Below are positions 45,956 to 56,609 of a stretch of DNA of 64,000 nucleotides, piece after piece. Numbering within the stretch: the stretch's first letter is position 1; each line of letters opens with the position of its first letter. A model generated the notes under the pieces. It worked only from the letters and a program-made list of their open reading frames with translations. It searched no databases and was not told the DNA's origin. Origin of the DNA: Penium margaritaceum (Eukaryota; Streptophyta; Zygnematophyceae; Desmidiales; Peniaceae). Position numbers and translations under genes: made by a program. Location of the stretch: positions 1 through 64,000 of the forward strand of contig SZWC01000095.1 in NCBI GenBank assembly GCA_023375785.1, read 5' to 3'.

Positions 45956-48828
45956 ATGACGTGGCCTGTATCCCCCTTGTAGAGGCGATAGGCCTTGCTT
46001 GCCACGTCATAGCCAATCATCAGCATCTGCGTACTCTTCGCGTCCCACTTTTGCCGCTTCTCCTTTGGCATGTGCAAGTGCGCAAAGCTCCCAAACGCGC
46101 GAAGATGACCCACGCTCGGTTTCTTGCCAAACTACGCCTCGTACGGGGTCATCTGCTCCAGGGCCTTGGTTGGACTGCGGTTCTTGATGTAGACCGCAGT
46201 GCTCACGGCTTCAGCCCAGAAGTTGTAGGTCAGCCGGGCCGCGTGCAGCATGGAGCGCGCCGACTCCACAATGGTACGGTTGGCGCGTTCTGCTACACCG
46301 TTCTGCTGCGGTGAGTACGGCGCGGTACGCTGCGCCTTAATGCCAGCTGCTGCGAGGTAGTCCTGGAACTCCTTGCTTTGGTACTCTCCACCGCGGTCGT
46401 TGTGCAACGCCTTGATCTTCTCGCCAGTCTGGTTCCCCACCATGGCCTTGAACTCCTTGAACGTGTCAAAGCACTAGTCCTTGGAAGAAAGGAAGTACAC
46501 AGCAGTGTAACGGCTGAAATCATCAATGAAGGTGTGAAAATACTTATAGCCACCAAAGCACTGGGTCTGCATCGGTCCGCACAAGTACGTGTGGACCAGC
46601 TCCAACACCTCTTTTGCACGCTCTCCTGCTCCAGAGAACGCCTCGCTGTGTTGCTTCCCCACCAAACAGCCGATGCATAACTGCTGTTCAAAGTAAGATA
46701 TGGAAGGCAGGTCACGCACCATCTGCTTTGGTTGAAGCTGCTGCAAGGCGCGCATTCCGATGTGGCCGTAACACGCATGCCAGATCTTGCCATCTATCGC
46801 CTGCACCACTGCTGCAAGACTCTGCTCACGAAGGATCTTGGTCACCCCCAGCAGGCGGTACATGTGGCCCTCCTTCACCGACTTGGCCAACTCCTCTCCT
46901 GTTTGCTTGTCGAGGATGTAGCCATAATCATCGTCAAAAATGACACGCAATCCTGTGTTGGTGAGAGAGGACACTGAGAGAAGGATGAACGCAGCATCAA
47001 GCACATACACCACGCCATGGAACACTCCCACTTCAATGCCACGCGGGGTCTCCAACCACATCTCCATAATCCCAATCCCCTCAGCATACACTACCCGATC
47101 ATCACCCAAAGCAATCGGACGGGGAGGAATGGAGAGCAGCTGCGTGAACCACTCCTTGTGGTGCGTCAGACTCTTGGTACACCCCGAGTCCTTGTACCAC
47201 GCCAGATACGCCTTTTCCTTCTACAACATGTCAGATTTCGCCATGAAGAGGCGGTCGCGCACCTCCTTGGCGACGTTCATGTTGCCAAAATGGCGCACGC
47301 CAATCTGGTTTTACTGCTACTGCTGTTGCAAACGTTGCTATGGTTGCTGATGCTGTTGCTGTGGAGATTGCTGCTTTTGCTGCTGCTGCTACTGCTCCTT
47401 CTGGTCCCTCTTGAACTTGAAGTACTCTTTCTTATAGTGCCCCTCTTTCTGGCAATAGTGGCACTTACCCTTCTTGCTTCTCTGCTGCCCGGACTGCTAC
47501 TACTGTTGGTTGCGTGAGCCCATGGCCATGAAAGCTGCTTTATTGCTGCTGCTGCCGCCATTGCGCTTTGCTGCATTGCGACGCAGTTCCACGTCTACCA
47601 AGTGCGTGCAAATGAAGTCGAGGTCGAGAGTCAGCTGGCACTCCAACGTCTCTCGTATCGTGTCGTAGCTGGTTGGGAGTCCTCTCAGCAAGAGGAGGAT
47701 GAAGCGCGTCTCTTCCACCGGGTTGCCGGCCGCTCTCAACTGCTTTGCCAGCTCCTTTGCCCTGTCTAGATACGCCTCCATCCCTTCACCACCCTGCATT
47801 TTCAACACCATCATCTTTTCCTCCAAAAGCATGAGGAATGCAGGATCCTTACTCTCATACTTCTTATACAACGTGGCCCACCCCTCTTTTGGAGTACCCT
47901 TGTCATTCACGTACTGAAGATGCGGGTTAGAGATGGTGTTGACAAGCAGCCTGTAGGCCTGCCTGTCCTTCTTCCACTCCTCATATGCCGCTGCTGTAGT
48001 TGTAGATGAACTTGCATCTGCTGCACCTTTCTATGGCATCTTCCCCGCCACCACCTCTGCTGCGGTGATGCCTTTGCCTGTGGAGGCGGAGCGCGCTCGT
48101 CGCCGCTCACCACCTCCCACAAGCCCCTCTCCTCCAAAAGAAGGCAGGTACGGATCTTCCAAAACGTGAAGTTGGCATGTCCTTCCAGCCTCTCCAAGGG
48201 CTGGGCTGCTGTTACCACGCGTGCTGCTGCCATTTTGAGCCTTGGTGATGCTCAGCGCTGCCCTTGAAAGGCGGCGCTACCCCTGCTTCTACTGTTGCTT
48301 TAGCCAGAAATCTGTCTAACAGATAATGGACTTTAGAGGCCAGCACATTTGGAATTCGGAAAAACAAAGCCCACCACTGGAAAATTCAGCTCAAAAGCTT
48401 TCAGATCGACCCATAAAACAGGGTCATCAAAAGGGGATTTTTAGAGATATGCCCTTCTGCTCCTACTCCAGCTCATACCAACCAGCTTGTAAACGGCGTT
48501 TCTCCCAAACGTACCAATGGAATGCAAATATCTTTGCACCAATGGAAAGCTTAAGAACAATACTACAATTCTCATGTGCCACTTTTTAAATGTGACAAAG
48601 AAACAAGAGAGTTATGGTCATCACAAGGCGACAGCCTTACTCAGAGAAACGGTGTAGCCCTGGCCGACCTCGTTTCGAGCAGAACTCCCACTCTGACCGT
48701 TGGATCTTCGCGAGTTTGGGCTCGTTGATTAGCTTGTTGCTTGAACTTGAGGTGGTCTATTGTCAAATTTGGTGAAGGTTTGACCCCAACCCGTCACTCT
48801 CAAAGTGACGGCCTGTGCTGGATGAAAG

Positions 48829-49413
48829 TGGCAGAACTTGGCTCTGATGCCAAAAATTGGATCTGGAGGAGAGAGGGAGCCTTGGAGCAGCGACCATGTG
48901 TGATTCGAAGGGCATCACTTGTGCTGAAGAATGGTTGTTCAATCACTCAAAATGATGGAGTACATATAGAGCTAGAGCTTGGGCAAGTCAGCCCTCTCAC
49001 AAGCCATACCACTTAGCCATGGAGGCTAAGGCTCACACACTAGAGTCCATAATCTCACACAAGGGAGGAAATCAGCCTAGCAATCAGGCTAACCACTCAC
49101 ACACAACCTAGAGAGCTAGANGTGGCAGAACTTGGCTCTGATGCCAAAAATTGGATCTGGAGGAGAGAGGGAGCCTTGGAGCAGCGACCATGTGTGATTC
49201 GAAGGGCATCACTTGTGCTGAAGAATGGTTGTTCAATCACTCAAAATGATGGAGTACATATAGAGCTAGAGCTTGGGCAAGTCAGCCCTCTCACAAGCCA
49301 TACCACTTAGCCATGGAGGCTAAGGCTCACACACTAGAGTCCATAATCTCACACAAGGGAGGAGTCAGCCTAGCAATCAGGCTGACCACTCACACACGAC
49401 CTAGAGAGCTAGA
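48829..49413. other. False duplication of about 292 bp around an N (assembly join)
   Basis: 48829-49120 is repeated from 49122 on. The few differences cluster at the far end of the copy, next to where the contig ended. Confidence 0.85.
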
Positions 49414-49881
49414 GAATGCTCTCATGGCACACTCCTTGTGGTCACATAACCCACAAACTCATGGAGAATCGCCATGTGTCCATGGCTAGCAAACAAGGAT
49501 CTCACCTCACCTAAAACGTAAGGAGAGGTACCTTTATCCTAGTCAGCACACTCTGACAAAGCAATCCTAAGACCAAGGACCTTTTTGGATATTTCTCCTA
49601 TCAGGTCTTGACCCTTGACCTCTTGCCTTTTTCTTTTCTTAGGCTAAGGCATGGAGCCATCGCCCATGGTCACTCGGATATCGATGTTCGATGACCCCGA
49701 AACTACGAAAATTCATATCTCCCAATCCGACCCTTGGATCGGCCTCAAACTCGGACCGTAGATGTTTTCCCACCTGATCTTTTAAATGGTGAAGTCGGAT
49801 TTACAATCGGAGCAGGCATGTGGTACCTTCCTTGAACTTGCTCCGGTCCTGAAACTGAGCCGGATGGCTCCTTTCCCAACA
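48855..49881 (-). repeat. Copia-A 5' LTR with a false internal duplication
   Basis: 1,027 bases as written, because the 292 bases of 48829-49120 are written again after an N at 49121. Removing that gives about 735, near the family length. It ends CCCAACA at 49881. Confidence 0.82.
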
Positions 49882-50350
49882 AATACTCTCATGGCACACT
49901 CCTTGTGGTCACATAACCCAAAATCCCATGGAGAATTGCCATGTGTCCATGGCTAGCACACAAGGATCTCACTTCACCTAAAAAGTAAGGAGAGGTGACT
50001 TTCTCCTAGTCAGTACACTTAAACAAGGCAATCAAGAATCTAAGACCTTTTTGGATATTTCTCCCATCAGGTCTTGACCCTGGATCTCTTGCCTTTTTCT
50101 TTTCTCAAGCTAAGGCATGGAGCCATCGCCCATGGTCACCCGGATATCGCCGGTCGATGGCCGCTGAAACTTTGAAAATTCATATCTCCCAATCCGACTG
50201 TTGGATCTGCCTCAAACTTTGACCGTAGAGATTTTGCCCCCTGATCTTTCCAATAGTGAACTCAGATTGATGATTGGAGCAGGCATCTGGTACTTTCTTG
50301 GAACTTGCTTCTTTGGACCTGAAACTTAAGAGATGGCTCATTTTACAACA
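49882..50350 (-). repeat. Partial Copia-A LTR at the 3' side of a gag-only unit
   Basis: About 470 bases of an older LTR, ending TTTTACAACA, in the same orientation as the LTR to its left. It joins gag sequence directly at 50351. Confidence 0.8.
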
Positions 50351-52405
50351 CTTCTTGCCTCTCTGCTGCCCGAACTGCTGCTTCTGCTCGTTCTGTGTGC
50401 CCATGGCGATGAAAGCTCCTCAACTGGCACTCCAACGTCTCTCGCACCGTGTCATAGCTTGTTGGGAGTCCCCTCAGCAAGTGGAGGATGATGCGTGTGT
50501 CTTTTTCAGGATTGCCGGTCGCTTTGAGCAGCTTCGCCAGCTCCTTTGCCCTGTCCAAGTACGCCTCCATCCCTTTCCTACCCTGTGTTTTCAACGCCAT
50601 CATCTTCTCTTCCAAAACGATGAGAAATGCACGACCCTTGCTCCCATACTTCTTGCACAACGTTTCCCAGTCCTCTTTTGCAGAAGCCTTATCACTCACG
50701 TAGTGAAGATGCAGGTTGGAGATGGTGTTGACAAGCAGCCTGGAAGCCTGCCTGTCCTTCTTCTTCCACTCCTCATATGCCGCCACAATAGATGTAGATG
50801 AACTTGCATCTCATTTACCTTTGTGTGGCGTCTTCCTCGCCACCACCGCTGCTGTGATGCCTTTTGCTTGTGGAGGCAGAGCGCATTTGTCGCCGCTCAC
50901 CACCTCCCACAAGCCCCTCTCTTCCAAAAGGAGGCGGGTACGGATCTTCCAAAACAAGAACTTGGCGCGTCCTTCTTGCCTCTCCAAGGGCTGGGCTGTT
51001 GTTACCATGCCTGCTGCTGCCATTTTGAGCCTTGGTGATGCTCAGCGCTGTCCTTGAGTGGCGGCACTACCCCTGCTTCCGCTGCTGCTTCTGCCAGAAA
51101 TCTTTCTGACGGAAAATGGACTGTAGAAGCCAGCAAACTGAGAATTTTGAAAAACTCAGCCCACCACTGGATAACTCAGCTCAAAACCTTTCAGATGGAC
51201 CCATAAAACATGGTCATCAACAGGGAATTTTCAGAGATAGCCCTTTTGAAAATAGGGTATGATGTTGCTCCTACTCCAGCTCACACCAGCCAGCTTGTAA
51301 ACAGTGTTTCTCCCACAAGTACTGATAGAGTGCAAATATTTTTACACCAATGGAAAGCTTAGGAAAAATGATTCAATTCGTATGTGCTACGTTTAAAATT
51401 TGACATAGAAATGAGAGAGTTATGGTTATCACAAGGCGACAGTCTTACTCAGAGAAAAGGTGTAGCCCTGACCGACCTCATTTTAAGCATTACTCTCTAT
51501 CCGATTGTTAGATCTTTGGAATCTTGTGCGTTTTGAAAAGCTTGTCTTTTGAATTTGAAGATCCACTGATTGATTATCAAATTTGGTGAAGATCTCATCC
51601 TAACCTGTCACTCTCAAAGTGACGGCCTGTGCTAGCTGAAAGTGGCAGATTTTGGTCGTGATACCAAATGTTGGATCTAGAGGAGAGAGGGAGCCTTGGA
51701 GCAGCGAGCATGTGGGACTGGAAGGCCATCACTTGTGCTGAAGAATGGTTGTTGAATCACTCAAAATGATGGAGTGCATATAGAGCTAGAGCTTGGGCAA
51801 ATCAGCCCTCTCACAAGCCACACCTCTTAGCCATGGAGGCTAACGCTCATACACTAGAGTCCATATTCTCACACAAGGGAGGAAATCAGCCTAGCAATCA
51901 GGCTGGCCACTCACTCACGACCTAGAGAGCTAGAAAATACTCTCATGGCATACTCCTTGTGGTCACATAACCGACAATCCCATGGAGAATCGCCATGTGT
52001 CCATGGCTAGCACACAAGGATCTCACCTCACCTAAAAAGTAAGGAGAGGTACCTTTCTCCTAGTCAGTACACTTTGACAAGGTAATCCAAGAATCTAGGA
52101 CCTTTTTGGATATTTATCCCATCAGGTCTTGACCCTGGATCTCTTGCCTTTTTCTTTTCTCAGGCTAAGGCATGGAGCCATCGCCCATGGTCACCCGGAT
52201 ATCGGCGGTCGTTGGCCCCGAAAACTTTGAAAATTCATATCTCCCAATCCGGCCGTTGGATCTGCCTCAAACTTGAACCGTAGAGATTTTGCCACCTGAT
52301 CTTTCCAATAGTGAACTCTGATTAATGACCGGAGCAGGCATCTGGTACTTTCCTGGAACTTGCTCCTTTGGACCTAGAACTTAAAAGATGGCTCCTTTCC
52401 CAATA
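50351..52405 (-). mobile_element. Gag-only Copia-A derivative, unit 1
   Basis: A minus-strand unit with the C-terminal part of gag directly next to an LTR end at 50350, then gag to the ATG at 51023, leader (51024-51668) and a 5' LTR (51669-52405, 737 bp). No protease, integrase, reverse transcriptase or RNase H is present. Gag words include YEEWKKKDRQASRLLVNTISNLHLHYVSDKASAKEDWETLCKKYGSK, a variant form shared with units 2 and 3. Such an element would depend on proteins of full Copia-A copies. A few breaks. Confidence 0.82.
51669..52405 (-). repeat. Copia-A LTR between gag-only units 1 and 2
   Basis: 737 bp. It is the 5' LTR of unit 1 and adjoins the gag end of unit 2, so it serves as that unit's 3' LTR as well. 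Confidence 0.85.
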
Positions 52406-53720
52406 CTTCTTGCCTCTCTACTGTCCGAACTGCTGCTCTGCTCGTTGCGTGAGCCCATGGCCATGAAAGCTGCTTAACTGGCACTCCAACGTCTCTCGCA
52501 CTCTATCATAGCTTGTTCGGAGTCCCCTCAGCAAGAGGAGGACGAAGCGAGTGTCTTCCATAGGGTTGCCGATGGTTTTCAGCAGCTTCGCCAGCTCCTT
52601 TGCCCTGTCCAAGTATACCTCCATCCCTTCGCTACCCTGGATTTTCAATGCCATCATCTTCTCTTCCAAAACCATGAGGAATGCAGGATCCTTGCTCCCA
52701 TACTTCTTGCACAACGTTTCCCATCCCTCTTGCAGAAGCCTTGTCACTCACGTAGTGAAGATGCGGGTTGGAGATGGTGTTGACAAGCAGCCTGTAAACC
52801 TGCCTGTCCTTCTTCTTCCACTCCTCATATGCCGCCGTTGCAGTTGTAGATGAACTTGCATCTGTTGTACCTTTCTGCGGCGTCTTCCTCACCACCACCT
52901 CTGCTGCGATGATGCCTTTTGCGTATGGAGGCGGAGAGCACTCGTCACCACTCACCACCTCCCACATGTCCCTCACTTCCAAAAGGAGGCGGGTATGGAT
53001 ACTCCAAAACAAGAACTTGACGCGTCCTTCCAGCCTCTCCAAGGACTGGGGAGTTGTTACCACGCCTGCTGCTACCATTTTGAGCCTTGGTGATGCTCAG
53101 CACTGTCCTTGAGTGGCGACGCTACCCCTGCTTCCGCTGCTGCTTCTGCCAGAAATCGTAGTGACAGAAAATGGACTCTAGAGGCCAACAGGGAATTTTG
53201 AAGACCCGAGTCCACTACTGGATAATTCAGCTCAAAACCTTCGATATCGACCCATAAAACAGGGTCATCAATAGGGGATTTTCAGAAATATGCCCTTTTG
53301 AAAACAGGGTATGATGCTGCTCCTACTCCAGCTCACACCAGCCAGCTTGTAAACGACGTTTCTCCCACATGTACTGATGGATTGCAAACATTTTTGCACC
53401 AATGGAAAGCTTAGTAAAAGTTTTTAGTTCGTATGTGCTACGTTAAAAATTTGACAAAGAAATGAGAGAGTTATGGTTATCACAAGGCGACAGTCTTACT
53501 CGGAGAAAAAGGTGTAGCCCTGGCCGACCTTATTTTGAGCATTACTCTCAAGCCGATTGTTAGATCTTCGCGATCTTGGGCTTTTTGAAAAGCTTGTCTT
53601 TTGAAGTTAAAGATCCAGTGATTGATTGTCAAATTTAGTGAAGATTTAACCCCAACCTGTCACTCTCAAAGTGACGGCCTGTGCTAGCTGAAAGTGGCAG
53701 ATTTTGGCTGTGATACCAAA

Positions 53721-54751
53721 TATTGGATCTAGAGGAGAGAGGGAGCCTTGGAGCAACGATGTGGGACTGGAAGGCCATCACTTGTGCTGAAGAATGGTTG
53801 TTGAATCACTCAAAATGATGGAGTACATAAAGAGCTAGAGCTTGGGCAAGTCAGTCCTCTCACAAGCCACACCTCTTAGCCTGGGAGGCTAAGGCTCACA
53901 CACTAGAGTCTATAATCTCACACAAGGGAGGAAATCAGCCTAGCAATCAGGCTGACCACTCACACATGACCTAGAGAGCTAGAGAATGCTCTCATGGCAC
54001 ACTCCTAGTGGTCACATAAGCCACAAACAAATGGAGAATCGCCATGTGTCCATGGCTAGCACACAAGGATCTCACCTCACCTAAAAAGTAAGGAGAGGTA
54101 CCTTTATCCTAGTCAGCACACTCTGACAAGGCAATCCTAAGACCAAGGACCTTTTTGGATATTTCTTCCATCAGGTCTTGACCCTCGACCTCCTGCATTT
54201 TTCTTTTCTNATCTCACACAAGGGAGGAAATCAGCCTAGCAATCAGGCTGACCACTCACACACGACCTAGAGAGCTAGAGAATGCTCTCATGGCACACTC
54301 CTAGTGGTCACATAAGCCACAAACAAATGGAGAATCGCCATGTGTCCATGGCTAGCACACAAGGATCTCACCTCACCTAAAAAGTAAGGAGAGGTACCTT
54401 TATCCTAGTCAGCACACTCTGACAAGGCAATCCTAAGACCAAGGACCTTTTTGGATATTTCTTCCATCAGGTCTTGACCCTCGACCTCCTGCATTTTTCT
54501 TTTCTTAGGCTAAGGCATGGAGCCATCACCCATGCCCACCCAGACATCGACGGTCCATGACCCCCGAAACTTCGAGAATTCATATCTCCCAATCCGACCA
54601 TTGGATCGGCCTTAAACTTGGACCGTAGACATTTTGCGACCTGATCTTTCCAATGGTGAAATCCGATCGGCGATCGAAGCAGGAATCTGGTACTTTTCTT
54701 GAACTTGCTCCTGTGGACCTGAAACTGAGCCAGATGGCTCCTTTCCCAACA
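53721..54751 (-). repeat. Copia-A LTR with a false internal duplication
   Basis: 1,031 bases as written. Bases 53915-54209 are repeated as 54211-54505 around an N at 54210; without it the LTR is about 735 bp. Confidence 0.85.
53915..54505. other. False duplication of 295 bp around an N (assembly join)
   Basis: 53915-54209 and 54211-54505 are identical by eye, even at rare variants such as ATAAGCCACAAACAAATGG. Confidence 0.88.
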
Positions 54752-54982
54752 GAGCCATCGCCCATGGTCACCCGGATATCGGCGGTCGATGGCCCCGAAA
54801 ACTTCAAAAATTCATACCTCCCAATCCGACTGTTGGATCTACCTCAAACTTGGACCGTAAAGATTTTGCCACCTGATCTTTCCAATGGTGACCTATGATT
54901 GACCATCGAAGCAGGCATCTGGTACTTTCCTGGTACTTGCTCCTTTGGACCTGAAACTTAAAAGATGGCTCTTTTCCCAACA
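54752..54982 (-). repeat. Partial Copia-A LTR at the 3' side of gag-only unit 3
   Basis: The last ~230 bases of an LTR, ending TTTTCCCAACA at 54982. It follows a full LTR in the same orientation and joins gag directly. Confidence 0.8.
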
Positions 54983-55852
54983 GTTCTTACCTCTCTGCTG
55001 CCCGAACTGTTACTTCTGCTTGATGCGTGAGCCCATGGCCATGAAAGCTGCTGAACTGGCACTCCAATGTCTCTCGTACCGTGTCATAGCTTGTTGGGAG
55101 TCCCCTCAGCAAGAGGAGGATGAAGCGCGTGTCTTCCATAGGGCTACCGGCCGCTTTCAACAGCTTCGCCAGCTCCTTTCTCCTGTCCAAGTACGCCTCC
55201 ATCCCTTCACCACCCTGCATTTTCAACGCCATCATCTTCTCCTCTAAAATCCTGAGGAATGTAGGATCCTTGCTCCCATACTTCTTGCACGTTTCCCATC
55301 CCTCTTTTGCAGAAGCCTTGTCACTCACGTAGTGAAGATGCGGGTTGGAGATGGTGTTGTCAAACAGCCTGTAAGCCTGCTTGTCCTTCTTCTTCCACTC
55401 CTCATATGCCGTCGCTGCAGTTGTAGATGAACTTGCATCTATTGTACCTTTCTGCGGCGTCTTCCTTGCCACCACCTGTACTATGGTGATGCGTTTTGCC
55501 TGTGGAGGCGGAGCGTGCTCGTCGCCGCTCACCACCTCCCACAAGCCCCTCTCTTCCAAAAGGAGGCGGGAACGGATCTTCCAAAATAAGAACTTGGCGC
55601 ATCCTTCCAGTCTCTCCGAGCGCTGGTCTGTTGTTAGCATGCCTGATGCCGCCATTTTGAGCCTTGGTGATGCTCAGCGCTGCCCTTAAGTGGCGGCGCT
55701 ACCCCTGCTTGCGCTGCTGCTTGTGCCAGAAATCTTTGTGATGGAAAATGGACTGCAGTGGCCAGCAAACTGGGAATTTTGAAAAACTAAGCCCACTACT
55801 GGAGAATTCAGCTCAAAACCTTTCAGATCGACCCATAAAACAGGGTTTTCAA
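54983..55852 (-). mobile_element. Gag-only Copia-A derivative, unit 3 (cut by another element)
   Basis: Gag from the LTR end at 54982 to its ATG at 55655, then about 200 bases of leader. It is cut at 55852 by the LTR of the next Copia-A element. The layout and gag variant are as in units 1 and 2. A few breaks. Confidence 0.82.
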
Positions 55853-56590
55853 TGTTGGAACTTGAGGAGAGAGGGAGCCTTGGAGCAGCGAGCATGTGTG
55901 ATTGGAAGGGCATCACTTGTGCTGAAGAATGGTTGTTCAATCACTCAAAATGATGGAGTACATATAGAGCTAGAGCTTGGGCAAGTCAGCCCTCTCACAA
56001 GCCACACCTCTTAGCCATGGAGGCTAAGGCTCATACACTAGAGTCCATAATCTCACACAAGGGAGGAAATCAGCCTACCAATCAGGCTGACCACTCACAC
56101 ACGACCTAGAGAGCTAGAGAATGCTCTCATGGCACACTCCTAGTGGTCACATAACCCACAAACCCATGGAGAATCGTCATGTGTCCATGGCTAGCACACA
56201 AGGATCTCGCCTCACCTGAAAAGTAAGGAGAGGTACCTTTATCCTAGTCAGCACACTCTGACAAGGCAATCCTAAGACCAAGGACCTTTTTGGATATTTC
56301 TCCCATCAGGTCTTGACCCTGGACCCCTTGCCTTTTTCTTTTCTCAAGCTAAGGCATGGAGCCATCACCCATGCCCACCCAGACATCGACGGTCCATGAC
56401 CCCCGAAACTTTGAAAATTTATATCTCCCAATCCGACCGTTGCATCGGCCTCAAACTTGGACCGTAGACATTTTGCCACCTGATATTTCCAATGGTGAAG
56501 TCGGATCGGCGATTGGAGCATGCATCTGGTACTTTCCTGGAACTTGCTCCTGTGGACCTGAAACTGAGCCAGATGGCTCCTTTCCCAACA
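55853..56590 (-). repeat. Copia-A 3' LTR (left in window)
   Basis: 738 bp, TGTTGGAA...TTCCCAACA. The polypurine tract follows (ATCTCCCACTTT on the plus strand at 56591). Confidence 0.92.
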
Positions 56591-56609
56591 ATCTCCCACT
56601 TTGCCGTAG

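Larger units (their letters stand above)
45956..49881 (-). mobile_element. Copia-A element, integrase to 5' LTR
   Basis: A minus-strand fossil. Left to right it has the integrase C-terminus and core (45956-46620), gag-pre-integrase (46660-46800), protease near 47190 (WYKDSGCTKS), the Gln-rich tail and knuckle near 47300-47470, gag to the ATG at 48233, leader to 48854 and a 5' LTR (48855-49881, inflated by a false duplication). Reverse transcriptase, RNase H and 3' LTR are absent. About ten breaks. Confidence 0.85.
52406..54751 (-). mobile_element. Gag-only Copia-A derivative, unit 2
   Basis: It has the same layout as unit 1: gag (52406-53078) starting directly at the LTR end, leader (53079-53720) and LTR (53721-54751, inflated by a 295-bp false duplication). 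It shares the gag variant WETLCKKYGSK and the same LTR-gag boundary as units 1 and 3. No pol is present. A few breaks. Confidence 0.82.

Noticed and set aside
48829-54505. Tandem duplications of about 290 bp as real satellite-like repeats
   Set aside because: Each is split by a single N and the copies are essentially identical, unlike the diverged surroundings; they are assembly joins.
49882-56590. A CRISPR-like or satellite array of regularly spaced repeats
   Set aside because: The repeats are Copia-A LTRs of ~738 bp separated by gag-bearing internal regions.
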